From Kocuria sp. TGY1127_2 (GTDB taxonomy: Bacteria; Actinomycetota; Actinomycetes; Actinomycetales; Micrococcaceae): a stretch of DNA of 64,000 nt. Both the position numbers and the translations under genes were made by a program. Numbering within the stretch: position 1 is the stretch's first letter; each line of letters begins with the position of its first letter. Shown in pieces: positions 44,778-53,911 of this stretch. The stretch is taken from NCBI RefSeq assembly GCF_013394385.1, contig NZ_AP022834.1, positions 434,001 through 498,000 on the forward strand, read 5' to 3'. The notes beneath the pieces are model-generated. The model was not told the DNA's origin. It saw only the letters and a list, made by a program, of their open reading frames with translations, and did no database searches.

Positions 44778-44878
44778 CTCCCCAATATAGGGATCCGAAC
44801 TGAACATGAACTGCTAAGAGCCTTGTCGCCGGCGGGCAAAACTCTGCCAGAGACCTCAGAACGGGTTCGCAAACAGTC

Positions 44879-45625
44879 CTATCGCTGCTCGGCAAGCCAT
44901 TCGTCGAGAGATGGGGTAACGATATCCGAGTCCGCCGGGGCCAGCAGCTTCCCATCTCCCAGGCCTGGAAGCGGTGGTTCCTCAACGTTAACCGGTCGGT
45001 TGTCACCACGGTGACGCAGTACGGCTTCCGTGAGCTCAGGGAGCCGAAGCGCGTCAGGGCCGCAAACCGTGACCACGCCCTCGCCGTGTTCTCCGAGTGC
45101 CGCTCGGACCAAGTATCGGGCTACACTGCGAGCCGCCGCGGGCTGGATGTACCAGTTTTGGGCCACCACGGCGTCTTCCTCCTCGACGATGGCCGCTGGG
45201 TTGAGGGCGAATTCGAACCACTGGGAGCTTCTCACGATCGTGTGCACCAGACCGGATTCAGCGACAGCCTCCTCCTGCCGCGCGCGGGCGTCGTAGAACG
45301 GAAACTGCCGCAGTCCCTCATCCTGAACACCATTGATCGACAGCATCACGAGGCGTCCCACGCTAGAGGACCGGCACGCCTCGATCAGATTCCGTGCTGC
45401 GGCCAGGATAGGGGTCACCGGGTCCTGCGTCGTCGGGTCCCCTACTTGAGAGGCGTCAATCACCGCGGTGACGCCTTCGAGCTTCCCCGCGAGGCCCTCT
45501 GCCGACAACAAATCGACGCCGTGATACCGGCTCAGGGGGACAACCTCCACATCATTCTGCTCGGCTGCTTCCACGATGAGCCGTCCGATGGATCCCGTGG
45601 CTCCTGCTACTGCGATCCGGATCAT
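44879..45625 (-). CDS. NAD(P)-binding atypical SDR (NmrA-like)
   Basis: A 248-residue Rossmann-fold protein. The N-terminal VAGATGSIGRLIVEAAEQ carries the GxxGxxG nucleotide motif of atypical SDR/NmrA proteins. VMLSINGVQ and FPFYDARARQEEAVAESGL correspond to the strand 5 and YxxxR/K region. The family includes redox sensors and isomerases; no substrate can be named. It is not in an operon. Confidence 0.8.
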   Translation of the reverse strand: MIRIAVAGATGSIGRLIVEAAEQNDVEVVPLSRYHGVDLLSAEGLAGKLEGVTAVIDASQVGDPTTQDPVTPILAAARNLIEACRSSSVGRLVMLSINGVQDEGLRQFPFYDARARQEEAVAESGLVHTIVRSSQWFEFALNPAAIVEEEDAVVAQNWYIQPAAARSVARYLVRAALGEHGEGVVTVCGPDALRLPELTEAVLRHRGDNRPVNVEEPPLPGLGDGKLLAPADSDIVTPSLDEWLAEQR

Positions 45626-45847
45626 GATCTCTTCCTCCCTTAGCTGAGATGCATCAACTTTCAGCCTAGTCCCGACCTCGTTTCGGAAGTCGATGCACCG
45701 TGCCGACCTTCGAATTCAAGACGTGAGACGGGTCTTGGGCCTCCTCGAGGATTCGCGGCAACACAGAGTAACCTGTCACCTGAGCCTGAGGGCGGACACG
45801 CCCTCCCTGACCGACCAATCGATCGCACAAAGGAAACCACGCCGCAC

Positions 45848-47257
45848 ATGGCACAGAAAGCGCCGCACAAGAGCCGGAATGGGGTCGTCATCGTCATCGC
45901 AGCGATGATGCTTTTCTCCATGTTTTTCGGGGCAGGCAACCTCATTATTCCTCCCATCACGGGGGTCGAATCCGGAGAGAACTTCTTGCCCGCAATCCTG
46001 GGATTCATCAGTACGGGGGTCCTGCTCCCCGTCCTCGCGGTCATCGCCGTGGCCATCACCGGCAATGACGTCCAGGACCTCGCGCGACGAGGAGGTCGAA
46101 TCTTCGGGTTGGTCTTCCCGATTCTGGCGTATCTGTCCATTGGAGCGTTCTACGCCTTGCCCAGGACCGCGACCGTAAGCTTTTCTTCGGCGGCAACGCC
46201 GATATTCGGATGGCATTCCACGTGGGCCGCCGCTGGATTCTCCGCGGCGTTCTTCATCGTCGCGTTCCTGATGTCGCTGAATCCCAACGGTTTGGCGGAC
46301 AAACTCGGCAAGTACCTCACCCCGGCGCTGTTGCTCCTGCTGGTCCTGTTGATCGTCCTGGGTATTTTCACGATCGATCACCAAACCGGGTCCGCCGTCG
46401 ACGACTACGCGTCACATCCCGCGGCCACGGGCTTCGTCAACGGGTATCTGACCATGGACTCGATTGCGGCCCTTGCGTTCGGCATTCTCGTCGTCTCCGC
46501 TCTCCGGTACAAAGGCTTGCCGACCGGCCCGAAATTGGTGCGCGGCGTCGGACTGTCCGCGATCGTGGCCGGCATCTTCCTTGCGGTGATCTATTTGGGC
46601 CTCGGATACATCGGTAATTTCATTCCTCATGGAGCAGAATATTCCGACGGTGCCGCACTCCTTGCCGCCGCGGCCAATCAGACCATGGGCATGCCGGGAG
46701 GAATCGTTTTCGGGCTGATCGTGGTGCTCGCATGCTTGTCGACGGCGGTCGGCCTTCTGGGGGCAACCTCCGAATTCTTCAACAAGCTCGTGCCCAGCGT
46801 GTCCTACCGGGCGTGGCTTGTCATCTTCTGCCTCATCTCTTTTGCGGTATCGACCACCGGGCTCGAGACGGTCTTGGCAATTGCCGCCCCGATCGTTGGG
46901 TTCTTGTACCCTCCGGCTATCACTTTGATCCTGTTGACCTTGATCGAGCCGCTGATTCGGCGTCGTCTCCAGTGGACGTTCGTCTTCGCACTGACCATCG
47001 CCAGCATCTGGGCGGCACTCATGACGTTGGAATCCCTCAATGTGGGCGCCTCGGTCATCTCGCCGCTGATCGGGTGGTCCCCAGGACACTCGCAGGACCT
47101 CGGCTGGTTCGTGCCGACCTTCGTGGCGGCGATCGTCGGCGTGATAGTGGATCTGACCGGTGGGGCGAAGAAGGGCGTGCCGCTGGGCGGCGAATCCGTC
47201 GCCGACGCCGAGGTGCGTACCGGAGCCGTCTCGCAGTCCAGAGCAGATACCCTGTAG
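45848..47257 (+). CDS. brnQ: Branched-chain amino acid carrier BrnQ
   Basis: A 469-residue, about 12-helix Na+ or H+ symporter for leucine, isoleucine and valine of the LIVCS family. Helix 1 shows MMLFSMFFGAGNLIIPP, the family signature, and GAFYALPRTATVSFS follows near residue 98. It ends in a hydrophilic tail. The gene stands alone; a short GGAAA-type site lies upstream of the ATG. Confidence 0.92.
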   Translation: MAQKAPHKSRNGVVIVIAAMMLFSMFFGAGNLIIPPITGVESGENFLPAILGFISTGVLLPVLAVIAVAITGNDVQDLARRGGRIFGLVFPILAYLSIGAFYALPRTATVSFSSAATPIFGWHSTWAAAGFSAAFFIVAFLMSLNPNGLADKLGKYLTPALLLLLVLLIVLGIFTIDHQTGSAVDDYASHPAATGFVNGYLTMDSIAALAFGILVVSALRYKGLPTGPKLVRGVGLSAIVAGIFLAVIYLGLGYIGNFIPHGAEYSDGAALLAAAANQTMGMPGGIVFGLIVVLACLSTAVGLLGATSEFFNKLVPSVSYRAWLVIFCLISFAVSTTGLETVLAIAAPIVGFLYPPAITLILLTLIEPLIRRRLQWTFVFALTIASIWAALMTLESLNVGASVISPLIGWSPGHSQDLGWFVPTFVAAIVGVIVDLTGGAKKGVPLGGESVADAEVRTGAVSQSRADTL

Positions 47258-47336
47258 CGTCATCGCTGCGTGGCCGCATCGGCGCCGACGGCACCCGCGG
47301 GGCCAACTGGTGAGCGGACCACAACGGTTATTAAGA

Positions 47337-47400
47337 AGAGCGGCCCCCGGAATAAATCCGGGGGCCGCTCTCCGTCAATCACTCGCACCTTTGAGGTACT
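47337..47400 (-). terminator. Terminator with a conserved 3' flank, copy 2
   Basis: A perfect 15-bp stem (47337-47351 with 47357-47371) has the loop ATAAA. The flank GTCAATCACTCGCACCT (from 47374) is the same as at 44753, and the next bases TTGAGGTACT differ at two positions from that copy. It lies between brnQ and the convergent acyl-CoA ligase gene. Confidence 0.75.
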
Positions 47401-47476
47401 TTCGACTCTAGAGTTCGAGACTGTGATCCAGCTGTGGAACAAGTCTTAAAGAACTCGGAGTCAGGGCAGAAAAGCC

Positions 47477-49120
47477 TCAGTTGGCTTGGTTGGACGTGTA
47501 ATCCGCGCGCATCTGACGCTTGTTGAGCTTGCCCACCGACGTGCGGGGCAGCTGAGAGGAAACGATGACTTTTTCCGGCAGTTGCCACTTGGCGAACCGC
47601 TGGGACAACAGATCGATGACGCTGTCTTCCGTGACGGTCTGTCCCTCTTTGGGAACGACATAAGCCACGGGTCGCTCCTGCCACTTGGGGTCGGGAACGC
47701 CGATCACCGCGGCTTCCGCGACCCTCGGATTGTCCAGAATCGAATTCTCCATATCGATGGAAGAAATCCATTCGCCGCCTGACTTGATCACGTCTTTGAG
47801 CCGGTCCGTCAACTTGAGATACCCGTTTTCGTTGATGACACCGACGTCTCCAGAACGCCACCAACCGTCCTCGAAGTTGTCCGCCGAATCCGGGCGATTG
47901 TAGTACGACGTCGCAATCCAAGGCCCCCGGATCAATAGCTCTCCGGCCGATTCGCCGTCGTGCGGCTGGGGCTGACCGTCGAGGGCCTCGATCTTGATCT
48001 CGACGCCCAGCATCGGTACACCCTGATAGCGCCTGATGTCCCATCCGTCCTCGTCGGACAGGTCGGAGAGGGCAGGCGGCAGGTCCCCGTTGGTCGTGAC
48101 CAACGGCGAGGTTTCGGAAGCTCCGTAAGCGTGGATGATCTCCCCGCCGGTCAGTTCCTTGAAACCTTGCATCAGCGACAGGGGAGGCTCGCTGGCACCG
48201 CACACTATGCTCAGGCCGGTGAGATCCGGAGGCTCAGGCAGTGAACGGTAGTACTCCAGCATCGGGGTGAGGATCGAGGGTGCCCCATTGGCGAGTGTGA
48301 CGTGCTCATCGCTGAGGGCTTGCGCGAGAACGGCAATGTCCTGCGCCTGCCATCGTCCCGGAAGAACGACCTTGGCCGCAGCTGCGACCGCGGCCTGAGG
48401 GAAACCCCAGCACATCACGTGGAACATGGGTGTCACCAGCATTATGGTCGCGTTGTAGTCAACCGCTTGGGAAGAAACCACGGCGAGCGAGTGCAGGTAC
48501 ATGGACCGGTGCGAATAGAGGATGCCTTTGGGTCGGCCCGTGGTGCCGGTCGTGTACCCGGCGTAAGCGGCCGTTTGCTCCGCGATCCACTCAAAGGGGT
48601 AGTCTTCCGGTTCGTCCCTCATCAGGTCTTCCAGGAAAACCGGGTTGGGCAACGTGGTCTCCACCTGATCGCTGGGTCGGTCCGACATGACGATCCACCC
48701 CTTGATGCCCGGCGCATCGCGGTGGGCCTCAGCGACGGGCAAGAGCGATTCGTCAACGCAGACCCAGGAGGCGCCCGAGTGTTCGATCACGTATCCCAGA
48801 TCCTCCGAGGCGAGACGTAGGTTGAGCTGCAGCATGGTGGCGGCCAATCCGGGAACCGCGAAGTAGAGCTCGAAGTGACGCTGGGAATTCCAGTCCAGCA
48901 CTCCGACCATGTCTCCAGGGCCGATCCCCACACGGGAGAGTGCTCCGGCCATCTTGCCGACTCGAGCGAATTCACGACGGTAATTCGTTCTGTTCCACGA
49001 GCCGTTCAAATCCCGGTACACCACCTCATTCTGGGGGAAGGTGGTTGCGGCGTAGCGCAAGAGCGAAATCATGTTGAGGGGATAATTGTCGCCTGTGGTG
49101 GCAGGGAGTCCTTCGAGCAT
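47477..49120 (-). CDS. AMP-binding acyl-CoA ligase
   Basis: A 547-residue ANL-superfamily ligase that activates a fatty acid with ATP and CoA. The phosphate loop is YTTGTTGRPKGILYSHRSM near residue 185, followed by YGASETSPL and the C-terminal hinge LTDRLKDVIKSGGEWIS. This pattern fits medium- or long-chain acyl-CoA synthetases. The ATG at 49120 has GAGGA five bases upstream; the frame upstream of it is not conserved. A thioesterase gene lies upstream on the same strand. Confidence 0.85.
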   Translation of the reverse strand: MLEGLPATTGDNYPLNMISLLRYAATTFPQNEVVYRDLNGSWNRTNYRREFARVGKMAGALSRVGIGPGDMVGVLDWNSQRHFELYFAVPGLAATMLQLNLRLASEDLGYVIEHSGASWVCVDESLLPVAEAHRDAPGIKGWIVMSDRPSDQVETTLPNPVFLEDLMRDEPEDYPFEWIAEQTAAYAGYTTGTTGRPKGILYSHRSMYLHSLAVVSSQAVDYNATIMLVTPMFHVMCWGFPQAAVAAAAKVVLPGRWQAQDIAVLAQALSDEHVTLANGAPSILTPMLEYYRSLPEPPDLTGLSIVCGASEPPLSLMQGFKELTGGEIIHAYGASETSPLVTTNGDLPPALSDLSDEDGWDIRRYQGVPMLGVEIKIEALDGQPQPHDGESAGELLIRGPWIATSYYNRPDSADNFEDGWWRSGDVGVINENGYLKLTDRLKDVIKSGGEWISSIDMENSILDNPRVAEAAVIGVPDPKWQERPVAYVVPKEGQTVTEDSVIDLLSQRFAKWQLPEKVIVSSQLPRTSVGKLNKRQMRADYTSNQAN

Positions 49121-49241
49121 GGGGTCCTCGTCACTGTTGTCGTGGGCATCGTTGCCGCCTGGTTTCCGTAGCAAAACCCTACGCTTCAGTGATCCAGGAC
49201 ACAATTGGACGTGCGGGCCATCGCGGCGCCGACCTCGTCCG

Positions 49242-49691
49242 TCAGTGACTCACCGGAGCCGCCGAGAGGTCGGTCGGGTCCTCGGGGTCAAAAGTTCCGT
49301 ATCGACCGAGAAGTTGCCGCTCTTGGCCGCCGAGCGTGCGCGGGGTGAGGTTCTCAGGATCCACGCCAACCAATACGTTCAGCCCGTCGAAGACCACGGC
49401 GTTCTCCTGGATCCCGCGGAACGTCACGGTGTAGGAGGTGCCGCCCACGTGACCGATGCCAAGTTCGATCACGAGTTCGGGCCCGTAATGGACTGGACGA
49501 CGGTAATTGATTTCGGTGCGGACGACGACGGTGGGGTTGACGTCGCGGTCCCATCCGTTGAGCGATCGCAGCCACATGACGCGGGCTTCCTCGATAAGGG
49601 TCAGCACGCGCGCATTATTGACATGACCCATGAGGTCTTGATCGGACCAACGGATTTCGAGAGGTCGGGCGAAGGCGGGATATTCGGTCAT
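49242..49691 (-). CDS. Acyl-CoA thioesterase, 4HBT hot-dog fold
   Basis: A 149-residue thioesterase. RWSDQDLMGHVNNARVLTLIEE carries the catalytic aspartate and HVNN turn of the YbgC group, and VVVRTEINYRRPVHYGPEL is the second family block. It is a paralogue of the enzyme at 6087. It sits upstream of the acyl-CoA ligase on the same strand, so the pair may balance acyl-CoA levels. Confidence 0.85.
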   Translation of the reverse strand: MTEYPAFARPLEIRWSDQDLMGHVNNARVLTLIEEARVMWLRSLNGWDRDVNPTVVVRTEINYRRPVHYGPELVIELGIGHVGGTSYTVTFRGIQENAVVFDGLNVLVGVDPENLTPRTLGGQERQLLGRYGTFDPEDPTDLSAAPVSH

Positions 49692-49880
49692 GGGTGGGGG
49701 TCCTTCCGGTTTATTGCCTCATCGATACTAGCCAGTCTTGAGGCGAAAACTCCTTGCGGCGTAATCCTCCTCGGTATGGTGGATCATTCGGCAAGCTCGT
49801 CCAGCGCGCATCCGAGAGTGAACCTGTAGAAATAATCATGAGGGAATGCGGGTTATGCCCGGTAACGAAAGGAGAACACC

Positions 49881-50339
49881 ATGGGCCTGAAAATCGTCGT
49901 CGGTGGAGACAACGCAGGATTCAACTACAAAGAGGCTCTCAAAGCCGATCTCGAGGCTGACGAGCGGGTCGAGGAAGTGAATGACGTCGGTGTGACCGGT
50001 ACGGATGACGAGACGTACTACCCCAACGTGGCCACCGCGGCCGGCGAGAAAATTGCCGCGGGTGAGGCGGATCGGGCCTTGCTCATCTGCGGAACCGGCC
50101 TCGGGGTTGCAATTTCCGCGAACAAGGTCAAGGGAATTCGTGCCGTCACGGCTCACGACATCTACTCGGTCCAGAGATCCGTGCTGTCCAATAACGCTCA
50201 GGTTCTGTGCATGGGAGAACGCGTCGTCGGACTCGAGCTGGCACGCACCCTCGTCAAAGAATGGTTGGGGCTGGAATTCGACCCGAATTCCTCCTCGGCG
50301 GCAAAGGTTGACGCGATCTGTGCCTACGAGGGCGACTAG
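49881..50339 (+). CDS. RpiB/LacAB-family sugar-phosphate isomerase
   Basis: A 152-residue isomerase. It starts [20 protein letters not shown] and has the active cysteine in [17 protein letters not shown], followed by [16 protein letters not shown] and [14 protein letters not shown]. Compared with ribose-5-phosphate isomerase B, this subgroup resembles the tetrose-phosphate (D-erythrulose-4-phosphate) isomerases often found with dihydroxyacetone kinases. No such kinase is adjacent, so the sugar is uncertain. AAAGGAG precedes the ATG. Confidence 0.82.
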   Translation: MGLKIVVGGDNAGFNYKEALKADLEADERVEEVNDVGVTGTDDETYYPNVATAAGEKIAAGEADRALLICGTGLGVAISANKVKGIRAVTAHDIYSVQRSVLSNNAQVLCMGERVVGLELARTLVKEWLGLEFDPNSSSAAKVDAICAYEGD

Positions 50340-50453
50340 AGCCCTCTGGGTCGGGCTGGAAAATACTCGCTCAAGAAGACGCCCCTGTGTTGCACGACAC
50401 ATAAAAGTGTATGGTGACTAGTGAATACGCCATATCTCTCAGGGGAGTTGGAC

Positions 50454-50684
50454 ATGAATCAGTCAGAGTATCAAAGAGGCCATAAACAGCTCGTACTTGT
50501 CTTGTTGCTGGCCACGAGCGCGGCTGCGGCAGTGATCATTATCGGCTCGACGGTTCTGGTCCCGAAATTTTCTTTCTTCGCCCCATGGGTCGCCGGAATA
50601 TGGGCCGTGATAGTGATCTGGACCCTGATTCTCGAGCGCGGCACGCTGTTTCATCGTGATCAACACCGTACGTCGGAACGGTAA
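50454..50684 (+). CDS. Small two-helix membrane protein
   Basis: A 76-residue protein with two hydrophobic helices (about 14-34 and 39-58) and a His/Arg-rich tail. GGGGAG lies 7 bases before the ATG at 50454; an in-frame GTG at 50421 would add 11 residues and lacks such a site. No known family. Confidence 0.6.
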   Translation: MNQSEYQRGHKQLVLVLLLATSAAAAVIIIGSTVLVPKFSFFAPWVAGIWAVIVIWTLILERGTLFHRDQHRTSER

Positions 50685-50718
50685 CGCCCCAGCTGACGTG
50701 CAGTCGTCAGGAAAGACT

Positions 50719-50754
50719 GCAATGGGCCCCTGGCGAGTGCCAGGGGCCCATTGC
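50719..50754 (+). terminator. Bidirectional terminator hairpin
   Basis: A perfect 16-bp stem (50719-50734 with 50739-50754) with loop GAGT lies between the small membrane protein gene and the convergent SDR-TspO gene. Confidence 0.75.
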
Positions 50755-50759
50755 CGCAC

Positions 50760-52220
50760 TTAGTGCTTATTTGGTCGGTTCAGTCGGGCGATCGCGCCGT
50801 TGAGGACCGTGGCAAAACCGGACCACGCCGCATAAGGAGCCAGGAGGACGCCCCGTTCGGGAGACGAGCGGTGTGCGCGCCGCACCAGGTCGATTGAGCT
50901 TGCCGTGAGGGCGGCGGCCCACACCGTCGAGAACGCAGGCTTCTTGCTCCGAAAGAACATTCCCGGCCAGCCGGCATTGAGCGCAAGATTCACGCCCAGC
51001 GCCGCAGCATGCCGACGGGCCCCGGGGCGATCGTCGTTCTCCAGGAGGTCTGCAATGGTCAGCGCATTGATTGCCGCAATATCCGCGTACAAAGTGGTCC
51101 AGACCCAGGGGAAAATCACAGCCGGCGGTTGCCACGAAGGCAGCTCCAGAGTCTTGTACCAAGAATTCTTCGGGTCGGTGAGGGTCGAGCCGAGGACGGC
51201 GCACGCGCCGACTGCCAGGGACACCCCCGTGAAAACCTTGGTCCACCGGCGTGTTTGCGGGCGGTCGAGAGCATCATGAACCGCGTCTTCGAAGGACTGG
51301 TTCCCTCCGGGAGGTCTGCCGACCATTGTCTCGAGGTCACGCTCCTTGAGAACGGTGTCGTGCAGAAGACTCGATATCAACGGGCTGATCAAAGAATGGT
51401 CGACCGTCGTGACCAGAGAAATCCAGTACGAGGCGAGCTGGGGAGTGGTTACGGGGGCGGTGATCACCACACGCGGGATCTTGCCCCAGGTTCTGGCGTA
51501 GCGTTTCATCATGTCGATATACGGCAAAGTGTCCGGTCCGCCTATGTCAAAGGTCCGGTTCATGTCTTCGGGCAGATCGGCAGCGCTCGCCAAATAAAAC
51601 ACCGCATCCCGGACGGAGATCGGAGTGATCTCGTGTTGGATCCACGCGGGGCCAATCGCCCCCGGCAGACGTTCCGACAGATGACGAAGCATCTGAAATG
51701 ACGAGGACTGCGCGCCCAGAACTACTCCCGCCTGCAAAGCCGCCGTCGGGACTCCCGTATCCATGAGAATCTCGCCCACTGCCACGCGAGAAGCCAGATG
51801 CTCCGAGAGCTCCTCGTCGTCGGGATGAAGTCCGCCGAGGAAGACGATCCGTCGGATGCCCGCCGCGCGGGCTGCCGCACCGAAGGTCTCGGCCATCTGC
51901 TTCTCGTCACGCATGAAGTCATCGCCGGAGGACATCGAATGCAGGAGGTACCAGGCCGTGTGCGCACCGGAGAGGGCGCGTTTCACGTCTTCCGCCGCGG
52001 ACGCATCGCCCTGCACAACTTCCACCTGCCCCGCCCGGGCGCTCGTGCCCTCGGGCACAATCCGTTCACCCCATGGCATGGACAAAGCTTTGTCCCGGCT
52101 TCGGGAAAGAGTCCTAATTGCCCATCCCCGGTCCAGCAGCTCGGTCACGACATTGCTTCCGACATATCCCGTCGCGCCCGTGACCAGACCGAGTCGGGTC
52201 TCCTGGTGTTCGACAGTCAT
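50760..52220 (-). CDS. SDR (NmrA-like) domain fused to TspO
   Basis: A 486-residue fusion. Residues 1-330 are an atypical SDR with the nucleotide motif LVTGATGYVGSNVVTEL, a middle LGGLHPDDEEL and a late DIGGPDTLPYIDMM segment. Residues 335-486 are a TspO/MBR membrane protein with five helices, recognised by LELPSWQPPAVIFPWVWTTL near 370 and ALGVNLALNAGWPGMFF. TspO binds porphyrins and modulates carotenoid and photosynthesis genes in Rhodobacter. The gene is divergent from the CPBP gene ahead of crtB. Confidence 0.83.
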   Translation of the reverse strand: MTVEHQETRLGLVTGATGYVGSNVVTELLDRGWAIRTLSRSRDKALSMPWGERIVPEGTSARAGQVEVVQGDASAAEDVKRALSGAHTAWYLLHSMSSGDDFMRDEKQMAETFGAAARAAGIRRIVFLGGLHPDDEELSEHLASRVAVGEILMDTGVPTAALQAGVVLGAQSSSFQMLRHLSERLPGAIGPAWIQHEITPISVRDAVFYLASAADLPEDMNRTFDIGGPDTLPYIDMMKRYARTWGKIPRVVITAPVTTPQLASYWISLVTTVDHSLISPLISSLLHDTVLKERDLETMVGRPPGGNQSFEDAVHDALDRPQTRRWTKVFTGVSLAVGACAVLGSTLTDPKNSWYKTLELPSWQPPAVIFPWVWTTLYADIAAINALTIADLLENDDRPGARRHAAALGVNLALNAGWPGMFFRSKKPAFSTVWAAALTASSIDLVRRAHRSSPERGVLLAPYAAWSGFATVLNGAIARLNRPNKH

Positions 52221-52284
52221 ATGCTCTCCTTTCGTGGTTCACCCTGAGTCTAAACTGTTTCTCCTAGCCAGCCGTGGAATACTG

Positions 52285-52935
52285 ATGCATATGCCCACTG
52301 CATCCGTATCGGTGATCCCGCGAGTGCTCGTCGTCCTGGTTCCTGCCCTTGTGGGCGCTGGTGGACTCCTGACTGCGTCAACTGCGGACAGGGGATCGGT
52401 GCTCTTCTACGTCGCGACTTTCTTCACCGCGGCGGTATACGTCCTCGCTTGGTGGTTCGAAGGACGCGGTCGAGAAAGTTTCTCCCGAACCGCGTGGGGC
52501 AGAGATCTTGCCCGAGGCGCAGCCCTAGGTCTCATTTTCCTGGCAGTCTTCGCCCTCGGAGCATTGGTGGTCCGACCTTTCCCGGTTTTGGCCGATCCGG
52601 TCGTTTCCCTCCTCGAGAACGTTCGGCAAGGTGCGTTGTGGCTGACGGTCCTGACAACGGCGGTCAACGGTGTTGCCGAAGAGCTGTTTTTCCGAGATGT
52701 GGTTCCGCGCAATATCACGGGCCGCCCGAGCGTCGTCGCCGTGTGCTCGGTCGGTCTCTACACCGCGGTCACGATCGCGATGGGCGTGCCCCTCCTGGTA
52801 TTCGCCGCGGTGATCATCGGCGGGGCGACCTACTTCGAGGCCCGCTCGACGCGCCGTTTGTTCTCGCCCATAGCCCTCCACCTGGTCTGGAGCCTGGGCA
52901 TGCTGGTTGTCTTGCCTCCACTCATGGGGTCGTGA
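52285..52935 (+). CDS. CPBP-family intramembrane metalloprotease
   Basis: A membrane protein of 216 residues with about six helices of the CPBP (CAAX protease/bacteriocin-processing) family. The catalytic EELFFRDVVPR gives the EExxxR motif near residue 134, and LHLVWS near 201 supplies the last histidine. Its substrate is unknown; it could process a peptide or immunity factor. It is upstream of crtB by 67 bases on the same strand. The start is uncertain: ATG at 52285 or two codons later. Confidence 0.75.
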   Translation: MHMPTASVSVIPRVLVVLVPALVGAGGLLTASTADRGSVLFYVATFFTAAVYVLAWWFEGRGRESFSRTAWGRDLARGAALGLIFLAVFALGALVVRPFPVLADPVVSLLENVRQGALWLTVLTTAVNGVAEELFFRDVVPRNITGRPSVVAVCSVGLYTAVTIAMGVPLLVFAAVIIGGATYFEARSTRRLFSPIALHLVWSLGMLVVLPPLMGS

Positions 52936-53002
52936 GCAATGCTCCCAGACATCCAATCGACCTCGGGGCGGCGGCCGCGCCGTTGTATGGAAGGAATTGA
53001 CC

Positions 53003-53911
53003 ATGGGTGACCTCAGCAGATACTCAGCGACCTGCCATGCCGTATCGACCGGGGTGATCGGCCGCTATTCGACGTCCTTCGGCAACGCCACGCGTCTTCT
53101 CAGGGAACCCGTGAAATCTCGGGTTCGGGATCTTTACGCCGTAGTTCGTCTGGCCGATGAGATCGTTGACGGACCTGCGGCCGAAGCCGGCCTCAGCATC
53201 GAGCAGATATCCGGAGAACTCAATCGTTTCGAAGCCGACATCATGCAGACCATCGATACTGGGTTCTCCTCCAACCCCGTGGTGCACGCCTTCAGCGATA
53301 CTGTCCGCACGTGCGCGATCCAGGAGAAACACATCCGTGCATTCTTCAGGTCCATGCGCGCCGATACGGATACGAGCTCGTACGCCGGCCGCGAGCTCGA
53401 CGAATACATTTACGGTTCGGCTGAGGTCATTGGGCTCATGTGCCTGGATATCTTCTTGGCCGAACGGTCCAAGCAAGGTCCGGACCATAAGGTCCTTGTC
53501 GACGGTGCCCGGCATCTGGGGGCTGCCTTCCAGAAAATCAATTTTCTGAGGGACCTCGCGGAGGATCAGGAAGAGCTCGGGCGTGACTATCTGGGCCTGG
53601 AAACCGAAGGAGATAAAGACGAAGCCCTCGCCGATATCCGGCGCGATCTCAGCATTGCCCGAAGGTCTCTACCGGCTCTTCCCGCATCGTCCCGGACTGG
53701 CGTGACGGCGGCCTACTTGCTCTTCGGTGAACTCGTCCGTCGTCTCGAAAGGACTCCCCTTGCGCTCTTGCGGCATCAACGCGTACGGGTCCCCGACGCC
53801 GTGAAGGCAAAGATCCTGGTCCAAGCGGTCGTGGGCGCCCGTACCGCGAGGTTCACATCGTTCCGACCCGGTCCGGTGGATGGGATCTCACCTGTGAAGG
53901 AAAAACGATGA
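53003..53911 (+). CDS. crtB: Phytoene synthase
   Basis: A 302-residue squalene/phytoene synthase that condenses two geranylgeranyl diphosphates. The first Asp motif is RLADEIVDG near residue 50 and the second NFLRDLAEDQEELGRDYL near 180; YSTSFGNATRLL opens the active site. AAGGAATTGACC precedes the ATG. It overlaps crtI by four bases (ATGA), so the two are co-translated. No crtE is seen, so geranylgeranyl diphosphate must come from elsewhere. Confidence 0.93.
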   Translation: MGDLSRYSATCHAVSTGVIGRYSTSFGNATRLLREPVKSRVRDLYAVVRLADEIVDGPAAEAGLSIEQISGELNRFEADIMQTIDTGFSSNPVVHAFSDTVRTCAIQEKHIRAFFRSMRADTDTSSYAGRELDEYIYGSAEVIGLMCLDIFLAERSKQGPDHKVLVDGARHLGAAFQKINFLRDLAEDQEELGRDYLGLETEGDKDEALADIRRDLSIARRSLPALPASSRTGVTAAYLLFGELVRRLERTPLALLRHQRVRVPDAVKAKILVQAVVGARTARFTSFRPGPVDGISPVKEKR

